From: JAAXIE01 sp965204245
GTDB taxonomy: Bacteria > Chloroflexota > Dehalococcoidia > Lucifugimonadales > JAAXIE01
NCBI GenBank assembly: GCA_965204245.1
Contig: CBDBED010000001.1
Span: 434,001 to 498,000, forward strand
Direction of reading: 5' to 3'
DNA length: 64,000 nt
How positions within the stretch are numbered: the stretch's first letter is position 1; every line of letters starts with the position of its first letter. Shown here one piece after another: positions 44,829 through 53,966 of the stretch. The notes beneath the pieces were generated by a model. It was not told where the DNA came from. It searched no databases and saw only the letters and a program-made list of their open reading frames with translations. The position numbers and the translations under genes are program-made.

Positions 44829-46175
44829 GTGGAGCCATCCCCTCACTTAAGCCCATTCCACATTTGGCAAGCAGTCCTCGGGCAGCTAGAGTTGCAAGTC
44901 AGTCGGCCTGTGTTTGACACGTGGCTGTCCGGCACACGTGGAACCGCTGTTGACGAGTCAGTCCTTCTAGTGGAAGCGCCGAATTCCTTCATCGTTGAAT
45001 CGATTGAGAAGCGGATGTACCAGACTGTGCTGAAATCGGTGCGAAGCGTGGCGGAGCAGATCATCGATGTGCGTTTCCATGTGACTGCTATGGACGAGAC
45101 CCCTGCCACCGCCCTGGAAATGACTATAGCCGCTGAGGCACCTCCTGCAAGTCTTAATACCCAGTATACATTCAAGACATTCGTCGTTGGCTCTTCCAAT
45201 GAGTTGGTTGTGAGCGCGGCTAGGGCTATCTCCGAATCCCCGGGCACCACTTACAATCCGTTGTTCATCTACGCTCCCCCTGGTCTCGGAAAGACCCATC
45301 TAATGCATGCAATCGCCCATGCCGCACACGACAAGGGCTTTCACGTTCGATATGTGACTTCAGAAGGATTTACCAACGAGTTTATACAGGGGCTACGATC
45401 GAAAAACACGGAAGATTTCCGCACACGCTACCGGTCTGTGGATATTCTATTGGTCGACGATATCCAATTCCTTGAAGGCAAAGAGCAGACGCTTGAGGGA
45501 TTCTTCCATACCGTGAACGATCTCCATACCTCACGCAGGCAACTGGTCCTAGCCTCGGAGCTGCCACCTCAAAGGCTGAGCTTCTTGGACGAGAGGCTCC
45601 GCTCCCGGTTGGAGAGCGGCTTAGTCGCTTATCTGCAGGTGCCTGACCAGTCGACCAGGCTGGGCATATTAAACGCCAGATGCCAGTCCATGGGAGTCAC
45701 TGCTGAAGGCGACGCTCTCGCCTCTCTATCACGAATGGAAGTTGGGAACATACGAGAACTCGAGGGAGCCTTTACCAGAGCAGTCGCCCTGGCAACTCTT
45801 AACGATGGCAGGATTACGTCAGAGACGGTTTCAAGAGCCATAAGTGTGGCTAGCCAATCCAGACTAGCCCAAGAAGCTCCGCGGGCTAGTCAAGACTCTG
45901 TGATATCGTCCGTAGCAGGTTACTATGGAGTTACCCTCTCGGACCTCGTGGGTAAGAAGCGCAACCAGAAATTGAGCACTGCGCGCCTAGCAGCCATGCA
46001 CATCATGGCTGCTAGCCTAAAGATGGGTGTGACAGATATATCCAAGGTTCTGGGTAGAGACCATTCCACGATAAGCCTAGCCCTCAAGCGTTTGGACCAT
46101 ACCTTACCTAGCGATCACGTCCTTCAGGCTGACATCCAATCAATCAACAGTCTGTTGTACGACGAGACAACATAA
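44829..46175 (+). CDS. dnaA: Chromosomal replication initiator DnaA
   Basis: A 448-residue DnaA starting at GTG. Domain I (IWQAVLGQLELQVSRPVFDTWL) is followed by a short linker. The AAA+ domain has Walker A APPGLGKTHLMHAI near residue 154, Walker B ILLVDDIQFLEGKE near residue 211 and LRSRLESGLVAYL. Domain IV ends with the box-binding signature GRDHSTISLALKRL near residue 415. It has lower GC than most neighbours. dnaN is not adjacent; obg follows. Confidence 0.96.
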   Translation: MEPSPHLSPFHIWQAVLGQLELQVSRPVFDTWLSGTRGTAVDESVLLVEAPNSFIVESIEKRMYQTVLKSVRSVAEQIIDVRFHVTAMDETPATALEMTIAAEAPPASLNTQYTFKTFVVGSSNELVVSAARAISESPGTTYNPLFIYAPPGLGKTHLMHAIAHAAHDKGFHVRYVTSEGFTNEFIQGLRSKNTEDFRTRYRSVDILLVDDIQFLEGKEQTLEGFFHTVNDLHTSRRQLVLASELPPQRLSFLDERLRSRLESGLVAYLQVPDQSTRLGILNARCQSMGVTAEGDALASLSRMEVGNIRELEGAFTRAVALATLNDGRITSETVSRAISVASQSRLAQEAPRASQDSVISSVAGYYGVTLSDLVGKKRNQKLSTARLAAMHIMAASLKMGVTDISKVLGRDHSTISLALKRLDHTLPSDHVLQADIQSINSLLYDETT

Positions 46176-46249
46176 CCTCTTCCTCGTTGATTCCAAGGTC
46201 AACCAAAGCAGAGTCTAACACCCACGATTCAGGACCCAGTCTCCCTCAA

Positions 46250-46258
46250 TGCTATAAT
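46250..46258 (+). promoter_or_regulatory. Extended -10 promoter for obg-nadD-pyrE
   Basis: TGCTATAAT (46250-46258) lies 101 bases before the obg start in an AT-richer gap. No DnaA boxes are visible here. Confidence 0.5.
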
Positions 46259-46359
46259 GCAACTACTCAACGAGCTCACTAATCTCAAGCAACAGGTTCA
46301 AACTGAATGCGTACCCCACCATACAACTCTCATTATTAGTACTCTTATCATCTAATAAT

Positions 46360-47625
46360 ATGATTGACCGAGTTGTCATTAATTCAGTAGCCGGAAGTGG
46401 TGGAAACGGTTGCATCAGCTTTAGAAGAGAGAAGTTCGCTCCTCGTGGTGGACCTGATGGTGGAAGGGGAGGGGATGGCGGTAGCGTTTGGCTTGAGGCT
46501 GATGGTTCCCTCAATACGCTTCTCCACTTGAGTTATGCACGTGTTTGGCGCGGGGAGAGGGGTGGTCATGGGTCGGGTAAGAATAAGCGTGGTTTCAACG
46601 GTGAGCCATTGGTGATAAGGGCTCCAGTCGGAACCGTAGCGTGGCGCCTGTCCGGCGAGGACGAGAAAGAGTTGATCGGGGACTTGGCAGAGGTTCCGCG
46701 AGTGTTGCTGGCTTCTGGCGGCCGTGGTGGGAGAGGCAATGTGTCTTTCGGTAGTTCTGTGAACAGGGAGCCTCTGCTGGCAGAGGTTGGTCAATCGGGA
46801 GAGCAGGTCTCTGTTGAGTTGGAACTGAAGCTGGTTGCGGATGTTGGAATCGTCGGAGCTCCCAATGCGGGGAAGTCTACGCTGCTCTCAAGTTGCTCCG
46901 CTGCCAAACCGAAGATAGCCAGCTATCCGTTTACCACGTTGGAGCCAGTTTTAGGCGTTTGTGAGGCCCACACGGACACCTTTGTGGTGATGGAGGTTCC
47001 TGGACTAGTCGAAGGGGCCCATCTTGGGGTGGGATTGGGACACAGATTCCTGCAGCATGCGGAGAGGGTACGGCTAGTATGGCACCTTGTGGATGGCACT
47101 CAGTGGGACATCCATCATCAAATCGAATTACTCAACGCTGAGTTGAGGTCCTATAGCGGGGACCTCAGGGAGAAGCCACAACTGATAGTCATCAACAAGA
47201 TAGATGTCCCGGAAGCGCGTGAAGGGGCTGAGAGAGTGCGGGCGGAGATGGAGTCTTCAGGTTGCCCTGTCTACCAGATATCGGCCTCTACGGGTGAGGG
47301 GATTCGACAACTGCTGAACGACACACAGGCCCGCCTAGCGGAAATGGGTGGGAACCGACATACAGGTAGTCCTGATGATAGGGAAATGACCAATGAAATC
47401 CGGGCTCTGGGACATGAGAGCGTATCAAGGGTGGATGACGGATACCGGGTGCACTCGGACAGGCTTGCAAGGATCGCGCAAATGGTCAACCTCCGCGACC
47501 GACGGGTGGTGGATCAGTTGTTCAACGAAATGGTGCGTGTGGGCCTAGACCGTAAGATGGAAGAGTTGGGTGTGCAACCCGGTGATCGTGTGCGCATAGG
47601 CCGTGCCGACTTGGAGTGGAGATAG
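46360..47625 (+). CDS. obg: GTPase Obg/CgtA
   Basis: A 421-residue Obg. The glycine-rich N-terminal domain starts MIDRVVINSVAGSGGNGCIS with FRREKFAPRGGPDGGRGGDG. The GTPase has GAPNAGKSTLLSSCS near residue 166 and VINKIDVPE near residue 276. The switch II motif reads EVPGLVEGAH where most GTPases have DTPG. The C-terminal OCT domain (HSDRLARIAQMVNLRD to the end) is present, as in Firmicutes-type Obg. It functions in 50S assembly. The stop is directly followed by the nadD GTG. Confidence 0.95.
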   Translation: MIDRVVINSVAGSGGNGCISFRREKFAPRGGPDGGRGGDGGSVWLEADGSLNTLLHLSYARVWRGERGGHGSGKNKRGFNGEPLVIRAPVGTVAWRLSGEDEKELIGDLAEVPRVLLASGGRGGRGNVSFGSSVNREPLLAEVGQSGEQVSVELELKLVADVGIVGAPNAGKSTLLSSCSAAKPKIASYPFTTLEPVLGVCEAHTDTFVVMEVPGLVEGAHLGVGLGHRFLQHAERVRLVWHLVDGTQWDIHHQIELLNAELRSYSGDLREKPQLIVINKIDVPEAREGAERVRAEMESSGCPVYQISASTGEGIRQLLNDTQARLAEMGGNRHTGSPDDREMTNEIRALGHESVSRVDDGYRVHSDRLARIAQMVNLRDRRVVDQLFNEMVRVGLDRKMEELGVQPGDRVRIGRADLEWR

Positions 47626-48243
47626 GTGCGGGTCGGTGTATTCGGCGGCACGTTCGATCCAGTACATCTTGGACATCTGGCGGTTGCAAGGGGGGCTCTC
47701 CGCCACCTCGTGCTAGATGAAGTGGTGTTCATGCCAGCGGGACGGCCTTGGATGAAGGAAGGTGTGTACCTCGCTGAAGGCTACCACAGATTGGCCATGG
47801 TAGAACTGGCCATTGAAGGCCAGCATGGCTTCAGCACATCGGATATGGAACTCAGGCGTGAAGGCTTGACCTATACCGTGGACACATTGCGCGAAATGGC
47901 GAATTCTTCGCAAGGTGAGAACGATGTTCATCTCATCTTGGGTGCAGATGCTTACTCGTCTTTCGAGTTGTGGAAGGAGCCTTCAGAGATACTTGGCATG
48001 TGTACCCTGGCGGTAGCGGCAAGGCTCGGAGGAGGCGAGCCGGATTTCCGCAAACTTGATGGGCTCCTTGCAGGAAACACTGAGAAGGCCATAGCTGTGC
48101 CGGTCGAACAGTTGGACATTAGTGGTTCGGACATACGTGATCGCTTGAGCAAAGGGCTATCGTTAACCGGGTATGTGCCTGAAGATGTTGAGAAGTACAT
48201 ATACGAGCACGGTCTTTACTTGGGACCAGGGAGGACGAAGTGA
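47626..48243 (+). CDS. nadD: Nicotinate-nucleotide adenylyltransferase
   Basis: A 205-residue NadD. GVFGGTFDPVHLGHLAVA near residue 4 has the nucleotidyl-transfer HxGH motif. VVFMPAGRPWMKEG near residue 34 and the closing ISGSDIRDRLSKGLSLTGYVP, in the ISSTxIR position, complete the family pattern. It makes deamido-NAD. It starts at GTG directly after the obg stop and overlaps pyrE by 4 bases (GTGA). Confidence 0.95.
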   Translation: MRVGVFGGTFDPVHLGHLAVARGALRHLVLDEVVFMPAGRPWMKEGVYLAEGYHRLAMVELAIEGQHGFSTSDMELRREGLTYTVDTLREMANSSQGENDVHLILGADAYSSFELWKEPSEILGMCTLAVAARLGGGEPDFRKLDGLLAGNTEKAIAVPVEQLDISGSDIRDRLSKGLSLTGYVPEDVEKYIYEHGLYLGPGRTK

Positions 48244-48809
48244 CTGAGGCGGAGAGGATGCTGGAGTTGGCCTTGGAGAGAGGGGCGTTGAGGTATGGTA
48301 ACTTCACCCTCTCATCGGGTCTGCGCACTTCCTACTATATGGACGGTCGCTTGCTGACTTTGGACCCTGAAGGAGCGTGCCTAGTCGGTAAGGCTCTCAC
48401 GGATATCTTGCGTCCTTTGGGCATCAAGCGTGTGGGAGGCCCCACGGTAAGTGCGGTGCCCATAGTGACCGCCGTGTCGATGACGAGCCACATGTCGGGT
48501 GAGGCGATCACTTCGTTCATAGTGCGAAAAGAGGTCAAGGGGCATGGGACAGAGAAGCTGATAGAGGGCGACATGCCGATGGGTGAGAAGGTCGCGATAG
48601 TGGACGATGTTTGCACGACCGGCTCGTCCGTATTCCACGCGATTGAAGCAGTGGAAGAGGCGGGCTGCGAGGTTGTAAAGGTCGTGATACTAGTAGATCG
48701 ATGCCAAGGTGGCAGCGACGAGCTACGCCGCCGGGGATATGACTTGGTGTGCCTGATGCAGGCTACCCCGGACGGCGTAGTGGAGGTGAATCCTCAGTTC
48801 GCTGTATGA
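48240..48809 (+). CDS. pyrE: Orotate phosphoribosyltransferase
   Basis: A 189-residue PyrE. FTLSSGLRTSYYMDGRLLTL lies near residue 22, FIVRKEVKGHGTEKLIEG near residue 91, and the PRPP loop VAIVDDVCTTGSSV near residue 118. It converts orotate and PRPP to OMP. It is last in the obg-nadD-pyrE operon and converges with the DinB-like gene. Confidence 0.95.
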   Translation: MTEAERMLELALERGALRYGNFTLSSGLRTSYYMDGRLLTLDPEGACLVGKALTDILRPLGIKRVGGPTVSAVPIVTAVSMTSHMSGEAITSFIVRKEVKGHGTEKLIEGDMPMGEKVAIVDDVCTTGSSVFHAIEAVEEAGCEVVKVVILVDRCQGGSDELRRRGYDLVCLMQATPDGVVEVNPQFAV

Positions 48810-48825
48810 CGCTCTCAAGTTCCGA

Positions 48826-49476
48826 CTAGGGCTCGCTGCTGTCCCAGCTTGGGATGGTGTGGTAGCCCTCATCAGGCAGTTGCACCGTTGCAGTGAGCCC
48901 TTGCGCCCTCTTTAGGCGCTGTATGTTGTACAGGTGGGTCAGGGCCTCGAACCAGATGTGGCGGAACGTATATTCGAGGTTGATGAAGGCTTTCTCAGGG
49001 TCAGACGGGTCTAGTCGCCGGCCGGTTGGATGGGCCTCGGCCATCTGGGCTGCCTGACCAGTATTGGACCAGGGAAGTTCCATGTCGCGCATGGAGCCTA
49101 CCGTCTGATTAGCCAACACTGCATCACAGAGGTCCAGGCCGTCCTTCAACACGCCCAGTATTGAGTCGACGGTATGGTACTTCTCTTCGTCGAGCCAGCG
49201 TGCGCCGGAGTCCACTATTTCCCTAGACTCATCGGACACTGGGATGCCTTCCGCGAGGTCTGCATCGGCCCAGCGGCCTAGTATCCAGCGGAGGCCTCCA
49301 GATGAGACGTGGCTGGCATTGCGCCGTATGCTCCACTCAGCCCACTCCCACTTGTCTGAGGTGAAGTCGAGTTGGTCGTCAGTGAGTCCGGCTAGCTCCT
49401 GCGACAGCATGGAATGGAAGACGCCGAGGTTGGGAAACAGGATGGTGCCGGGAGCGTCATCGCTCTGTTGGGTCAT
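48826..49476 (-). CDS. DinB-like four-helix protein
   Basis: A 216-residue protein resembling DinB/MDMPI-type metal-binding bundles. NLGVFHSMLSQELAGLTDDQ near residue 15 and EWSIRRNASHVSSGGLRW near residue 46 suggest two His positions, and HIWFEALTHLYNIQRLK near residue 170 the third helix. Members include thiol-dependent transferases and stress-induced proteins. The assignment rests on this His and helix pattern only. It stands between pyrE and gyrB. Confidence 0.55.
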   Translation of the reverse strand: MTQQSDDAPGTILFPNLGVFHSMLSQELAGLTDDQLDFTSDKWEWAEWSIRRNASHVSSGGLRWILGRWADADLAEGIPVSDESREIVDSGARWLDEEKYHTVDSILGVLKDGLDLCDAVLANQTVGSMRDMELPWSNTGQAAQMAEAHPTGRRLDPSDPEKAFINLEYTFRHIWFEALTHLYNIQRLKRAQGLTATVQLPDEGYHTIPSWDSSEP

Positions 49477-49566
49477 GTAGCCCCTCCGTAGGGTAGATGT
49501 CGAACGCCTGCTGATTCTGGCAAGCAGTACGATCAGACCTAGTATAGCGTGTGGAGGGGCGGGTTC

Positions 49567-51504
49567 CTACACGTCGAGTTCTTTGACGTTGCGGGCGTGG
49601 GTGGTTATGAACTCCTTGCGGGGTTGCACGTCATCACCCATGAGGGTGCTGATGGTGTTGTCTGCTTGGAAGGCATCGGTGATGTCTACCCGGAGCATGG
49701 TGCGCTTTTCAGGGTCCATGGTGGTCTCCCAGAGTTGCTCTGGATTCATCTCACCCAATCCCTTGTACCGCTGCACATGCACGTTGCGCTTGCCGTTCAA
49801 CTTGGTCAGTTCGCGTTCTTTCTGATCCTCGGTGTAGCAGTATTGGGCGCTCTTCCCGTTTTGCACCCGGTAGAGGGGAGGCTGGGCGATGTAGAGGTGT
49901 TCCGCCTCGATAAGTGCAGGCATGCGACGGAAGAAGAAGGTGAGCAAGAGCGTGCGAATGTGGGAGCCGTCCACGTCGGCATCGGTCATGATGATGACCT
50001 TGTTGTATCGCAGCTTGCTCAGGTTGAAGTCCTCGCCTTCGCCAGCACCCAAGGCGGCGATCAGGGCCCGTATCTCGGCGTGGCTCAGGATGCGGTCGGG
50101 CTGACGCAATACCCGTTCAATGTTGAGAATCTTGCCCTTCATGGGGAGGATGGCTTGGAAACGACGGTCGCGTCCCATCTTGGCTGATCCGCCGGCTGAT
50201 TCACCCTCAACTATGTATATCTCGCAGTTTTCCGGATTGCGCTCAGAGCAGTCGGCGAGTTTGCCGGGGAGAGATGAGCCGTCGATGGCATTCTTGCGGA
50301 TGACTAGCTCGCGGGCTTTGCGGGCGGCTTCCCGTGCCTTCTGGGAGGTGATGCATTTTTCCACGATTCGCTTGGCATCGGTGGGGTGCTCTTCCAGGTA
50401 GTGGGTAAGGGACTCGCCGAGGGCTACCTCAACGATGCCCTTGACCTCGGCGTTGCCCAGCTTGGTCTTGGTCTGTCCCTCGAACTGGGGGTCAGTCAGC
50501 TTGACGCTGACCACGGCGGTCAGGCCTTCTCGCACATCCTCGCCGGACAGGTTGCCTTGGTCGTCGCGCAGTAGTTTCTGGCGGCGTGCATAGTCATTTA
50601 TCACCCGCGTGAGGGCGGCCCGGAATCCAGTGAGGTGAGTGCCGCCTTCTTGGGTGTTGATACAGTTGGCGAAGGAGAGGACCGTTTCGCTGAAGGCTGC
50701 GTTGTATTGCACCGAGGCCTCTACGATAGTCTCGTCGATGGTCTTCAGCAGGTAGAAGGGGTTGGGCTGGAGTACGGTTTTATTGCGGTTGAGACTGCGA
50801 GCGAAGCTGGCCAAACCGCCGTCGAAATAATAGGTCCGGTCGATGTCCCCGTCGCGCTGCTCGTTGTGCCATGGGCTGGAGAACCTAATCTCCAAGCCCT
50901 TGTTCAGATAGGCTACTTCCTTGAAGTGAGAGGTCAGGGTGTCGAAGTCGTAATCGATGTCGTTGAATATTTCCACGTCGGGGAGGAAGGAGATGGTAGT
51001 GCCGCTGCCCTCAACCCCTTGCTCGGTCTCAAGGCCTGTAGTGGGTGCGCCTTGTGCGTATTCCTGGCTATAGAGGCGTCCATCGCGGCGCACCTCGACG
51101 CGCATTCCCTGGGAGAGACCGTTGACCACTGAGGCGCCTACGCCGTGCAATCCGCCGGAAACCTTGTAGGCCCCGCTTCCGAACTTAGCCCCGGAGTGCA
51201 ATGAGGTCATGACGGTCTCGAGAGCGGAAACGCCCGTGGTGGGGTGGATGTCTACGGGTATGCCGCGGCCATCATCGTGGACGGAAATCCAGCCATTCTC
51301 GCCGAGGCGTATGTCCACAGCGGTACAATGACCCGCCATTGCCTCGTCGACGGCGTTGTCGACTATCTCGTAGACCAGATGATGCAGCCCGCGCTGGTCG
51401 GTGCTGCCGATGTACATGCCAGGGCGACGGCGCACGGCCTCCAAGCCCTCAAGGACTTGGATATCCTTGGCTGTGTAGTTGGCGGAGGCCCCATTATCTT
51501 GCAT
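49567..51504 (-). CDS. gyrB: DNA gyrase subunit B
   Basis: A 645-residue GyrB. GLEAVRRRPGMYIGSTDQRG lies near residue 20, then the ATPase motifs VYEIVDNAVDEAMAG, HDDGRGIPV and GLHGVGASVVNGLS. The Toprim domain starts with YIVEGESAGGSAKMGRD and includes MTDADVDGSHIRTLLLTFFF. The C-terminus YKGLGEMNPEQLWETTMDP is complete. I chose the ATG at 51504, as the longer frame is non-conserved. It could in principle be the ParE type, but sequence style and length fit GyrB. gyrA is not in the window. Confidence 0.94.
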   Translation of the reverse strand: MQDNGASANYTAKDIQVLEGLEAVRRRPGMYIGSTDQRGLHHLVYEIVDNAVDEAMAGHCTAVDIRLGENGWISVHDDGRGIPVDIHPTTGVSALETVMTSLHSGAKFGSGAYKVSGGLHGVGASVVNGLSQGMRVEVRRDGRLYSQEYAQGAPTTGLETEQGVEGSGTTISFLPDVEIFNDIDYDFDTLTSHFKEVAYLNKGLEIRFSSPWHNEQRDGDIDRTYYFDGGLASFARSLNRNKTVLQPNPFYLLKTIDETIVEASVQYNAAFSETVLSFANCINTQEGGTHLTGFRAALTRVINDYARRQKLLRDDQGNLSGEDVREGLTAVVSVKLTDPQFEGQTKTKLGNAEVKGIVEVALGESLTHYLEEHPTDAKRIVEKCITSQKAREAARKARELVIRKNAIDGSSLPGKLADCSERNPENCEIYIVEGESAGGSAKMGRDRRFQAILPMKGKILNIERVLRQPDRILSHAEIRALIAALGAGEGEDFNLSKLRYNKVIIMTDADVDGSHIRTLLLTFFFRRMPALIEAEHLYIAQPPLYRVQNGKSAQYCYTEDQKERELTKLNGKRNVHVQRYKGLGEMNPEQLWETTMDPEKRTMLRVDITDAFQADNTISTLMGDDVQPRKEFITTHARNVKELDV

Positions 51505-51847
51505 AAGTAGTCCTGTCTTGCAAGCGGATGGAATGCCCTTTCGGGCATGAGGGAGGATCGCCGAAAGCGACCATAAAATGCAGTGAGGTATAGCGCATAT
51601 TGTAGCTATGTAAAGTATACCACTATCTGAGGTATATGTGACGCAATTTGTTGGACGGTTTGGGATGTTTTCGGTGGTTGGCGCCGCGGAGCGGGTCGAT
51701 AGATTCCATGCCGGGCTCGCTTGAACATGGTGCATTAGTTCTAACGGCAGGGCAAGCGGAAAGTGGCAGTGGGGAAGCGGGGGGTTCGTTGACTTGCCCT
51801 AGTGGGTATGTTACAAGGAAATCCATCCCTCACTCTTGGGAGGTCGC
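51505..51847. promoter_or_regulatory. Divergent control region between gyrB and the MaoC operon
   Basis: This 343-base gap holds no gene. For the plus-strand operon, TTGACT (51789-51794) is followed after 17 bases by TACAAG (51812-51817), and a GGGAGGT ribosome site stands before the ATG at 51848. On the minus strand a TATACT near 51615-51620 could serve gyrB. An inverted GCCC TTTC GGGC lies near 51537. Confidence 0.4.
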
Positions 51848-52276
51848 ATGTCCGAGGCGGAAGCCAAAGTCTTCGAGTACGGTGAAGAGCGTATCGGTGA
51901 GGAGCTGGGCTCCTATGAATATGACTTCACCCAAGAGTTGTTGGATCGGTTCCGTCAGGCGGTGCAAGACCCCGAAGCACGCTTTGCGACCCTTGCCGTG
52001 AAGCACGATGCCACGGCCTTTCGCATGGTGTACCAGGACCCTACCGGCGGTGTGAACGCTGGAAACGAGGTCGAGTTCTTCAATGAGCCCATACCGGGCA
52101 AGAAGGTGCGGGTGACGGGGCGTGTCGCCGACGTTTACTGGCGCAGGGACAAGCCCTATCTCGTCATTGAGGCCACGGCGGTTGATGAGGACGGGCGGAT
52201 GCTGGAGAAGATGCGCACTTACCAGATGAAGAAACCCGAGGAGGTTGGCAAGAAATGGCATCCTCAGGGAACCTAG
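51848..52276 (+). CDS. MaoC-like hotdog protein, first of a pair
   Basis: A 142-residue single hotdog-fold protein with YDFTQELLDRFRQAVQDPEARFATLAVKHDATAFRMVY and a closing KVRVTGRVADVYWRRDKPYLVIEA. The dehydratase D-x-x-x-x-H motif is not evident, so it is probably the non-catalytic half. The ATG at 51848 has a GGGAGGT; an in-frame ATG at 51836 is less likely. The end overlaps the next hotdog gene by 22 bases, suggesting a heterodimeric enoyl-CoA hydratase. Confidence 0.75.
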   Translation: MSEAEAKVFEYGEERIGEELGSYEYDFTQELLDRFRQAVQDPEARFATLAVKHDATAFRMVYQDPTGGVNAGNEVEFFNEPIPGKKVRVTGRVADVYWRRDKPYLVIEATAVDEDGRMLEKMRTYQMKKPEEVGKKWHPQGT

Positions 52277-52680
52277 GAGTCGGGGCGGAGATTCCTTCCG
52301 TCACGAAGCTGATAACTCAAGAGCAGATTGACCTGTTTGAGGCTTGCGGGATCATGGGCGAGCCCAATATACATACAGACCCCGCACTAGCGGCGCGTCG
52401 GTTGGGCACGAATTATCCCATCGCATCGGGGCGTATGTCAGTGACATATGCTTCGGAGTCACTGCGAAAGTTCTTCGGAGCAGAGGCGTTCCATCGAACG
52501 GGCAACATCAACCTGAAATTCCTCAGGCCTGTTAAGCCAGGAGACTCGGTGACCGTGACGGGTCAGGTCAGCGAGACCCACTCCGAGGCGGGCGGGACCC
52601 GTGTGATTGTGCAACTCACGTGCCAGAACCAGAACGGCGACACCACGGCTGCAGGTGTGGGCACGGCACTGGTTAGCTAG
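52255..52680 (+). CDS. MaoC-like hydratase, second of a pair
   Basis: A 141-residue hotdog protein. ITQEQIDLFEACGIMGEPNI with HTDPALAARRLGTNYPIASG gives the hydratase-2 type motif with its His. Then come the long hydrophobic helix and KFLRPVKPGDSVTVTGQV. With the preceding gene it probably forms a heterodimeric acyl-CoA hydratase. It continues into the aminotransferase gene after 29 bases. Confidence 0.85.
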   Translation: MASSGNLGVGAEIPSVTKLITQEQIDLFEACGIMGEPNIHTDPALAARRLGTNYPIASGRMSVTYASESLRKFFGAEAFHRTGNINLKFLRPVKPGDSVTVTGQVSETHSEAGGTRVIVQLTCQNQNGDTTAAGVGTALVS

Positions 52681-52709
52681 AAGCTCAGTCTGGCTGAACC
52701 CCTTACGAC

Positions 52710-53903
52710 ATGGCCGTTTCCGCGAAGATAGACCGCTTCATGCAAGAGGGCGGATGGATCCGTCGCATGTTCGAGACGGGAATCGCCCTAAAACGGCAGT
52801 ATGGTGAGGACAAGGTCTTCGACCTTTCCTTGGGCAACCCGGTGGTCGAACCCCCGCCCGAGTTCCGTCGCGAACTCCTCCGCTTGGCCCAAGAACCCCT
52901 ATCCGGTATGCACCGATACATGCCCAATGCCGGATATGCTGAGACGAGAGAGGCTGTGGCTGCAGGGTTGAGGGAGGAGACGGGCCAGAACTTTTCTGGG
53001 TCCGACATAGTGATGACCTGTGGGGCTGCAGGAGCCATTAACGTGGCGTTGAAGACCTTGCTGAACCCCGGGGACGAGGTCGTTATCCTCTCGCCTTATT
53101 TCGTGGAATATGGCTACTACACCGATAACCACGAAGGGGTGCCGGTGGTCGTGCCGACGGATGGGGATTTCCAACTCGACCTAGCCCGGATTGAAGAGGC
53201 GCTCACCGAGCGGACACGGGCATTGCTCATAAACTCTCCCAACAATCCTTCAGGAGCGGTTTACCCTGAGGATGACATCCGTGCATTGGGAGACCTCCTG
53301 ACCCAAGCTGGCGATCGCTTGGGGACGACGATCTATCTGATCAGCGACGAGCCATACAGGCGAATCATCTACGACGATATGGTCTACCCCCAAGTGTTCC
53401 CCCACTATGAATATTCGATAGTGGTCAACTCTCATGCCAAGGACTTGGCACTGCCGGGAGAGCGCATCGGTTACGTTGCGGTGAACCCAGAGCACGGCGA
53501 CAAGGCCCACTTGGTGGACGGCCTTACCTTCTGCAACCGTATTTTGGGGTACGTCAATGCACCCGCGCTGATGCAGCATGCCGTTCGCGCCCTGCAAGGG
53601 GTCACGGTGGATGTGGGAGACTACCAGCGGAAGCGGGACTATCTGCACGGGCGACTGGTGGGTATGGGGTACTCGGTGCCGTTGCCGCAGGGGGCGTTCT
53701 ACCTTTTCCCGCAATCGCCGGTTGAAGATGACGCAGCCTTTGTGGCCGAGTTGCAGCAATGGAATGTTCTCACTGTGCCGGGCCGAGGGTTTGGCACGCC
53801 GGGTCATTTTCGCATATCGTATTGCGTGGAAGACCGGGTGATTGAGGGCTCGCTTGACGGGTTTCATCGCGTTGCAAAGGCCCATGGCCTGCTGCCTGGA
53901 TGA
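52710..53903 (+). CDS. PLP-dependent aminotransferase, class I/II
   Basis: A 397-residue fold-type I aminotransferase. FDLSLGNPVVEPP lies near residue 37 and MTCGAAGAINVALKTLLNPGD near residue 105. LINSPNNPSGAVYPEDDI is near residue 172 and YLISDEPYRRIIYDD near residue 208. The pyridoxal Lys is in NSHAKDLALPGERIGY near residue 244, and the substrate-carboxylate Arg in GHFRISYC near residue 370. It resembles aspartate/aromatic aminotransferases; the substrate is not readable. Confidence 0.9.
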   Translation: MAVSAKIDRFMQEGGWIRRMFETGIALKRQYGEDKVFDLSLGNPVVEPPPEFRRELLRLAQEPLSGMHRYMPNAGYAETREAVAAGLREETGQNFSGSDIVMTCGAAGAINVALKTLLNPGDEVVILSPYFVEYGYYTDNHEGVPVVVPTDGDFQLDLARIEEALTERTRALLINSPNNPSGAVYPEDDIRALGDLLTQAGDRLGTTIYLISDEPYRRIIYDDMVYPQVFPHYEYSIVVNSHAKDLALPGERIGYVAVNPEHGDKAHLVDGLTFCNRILGYVNAPALMQHAVRALQGVTVDVGDYQRKRDYLHGRLVGMGYSVPLPQGAFYLFPQSPVEDDAAFVAELQQWNVLTVPGRGFGTPGHFRISYCVEDRVIEGSLDGFHRVAKAHGLLPG

Positions 53904-53966
53904 CCTACCAGACACGTAACCAGGTTTTGGCTGAACGAGCTACAACTTACAGAAGGAGATACTGCT

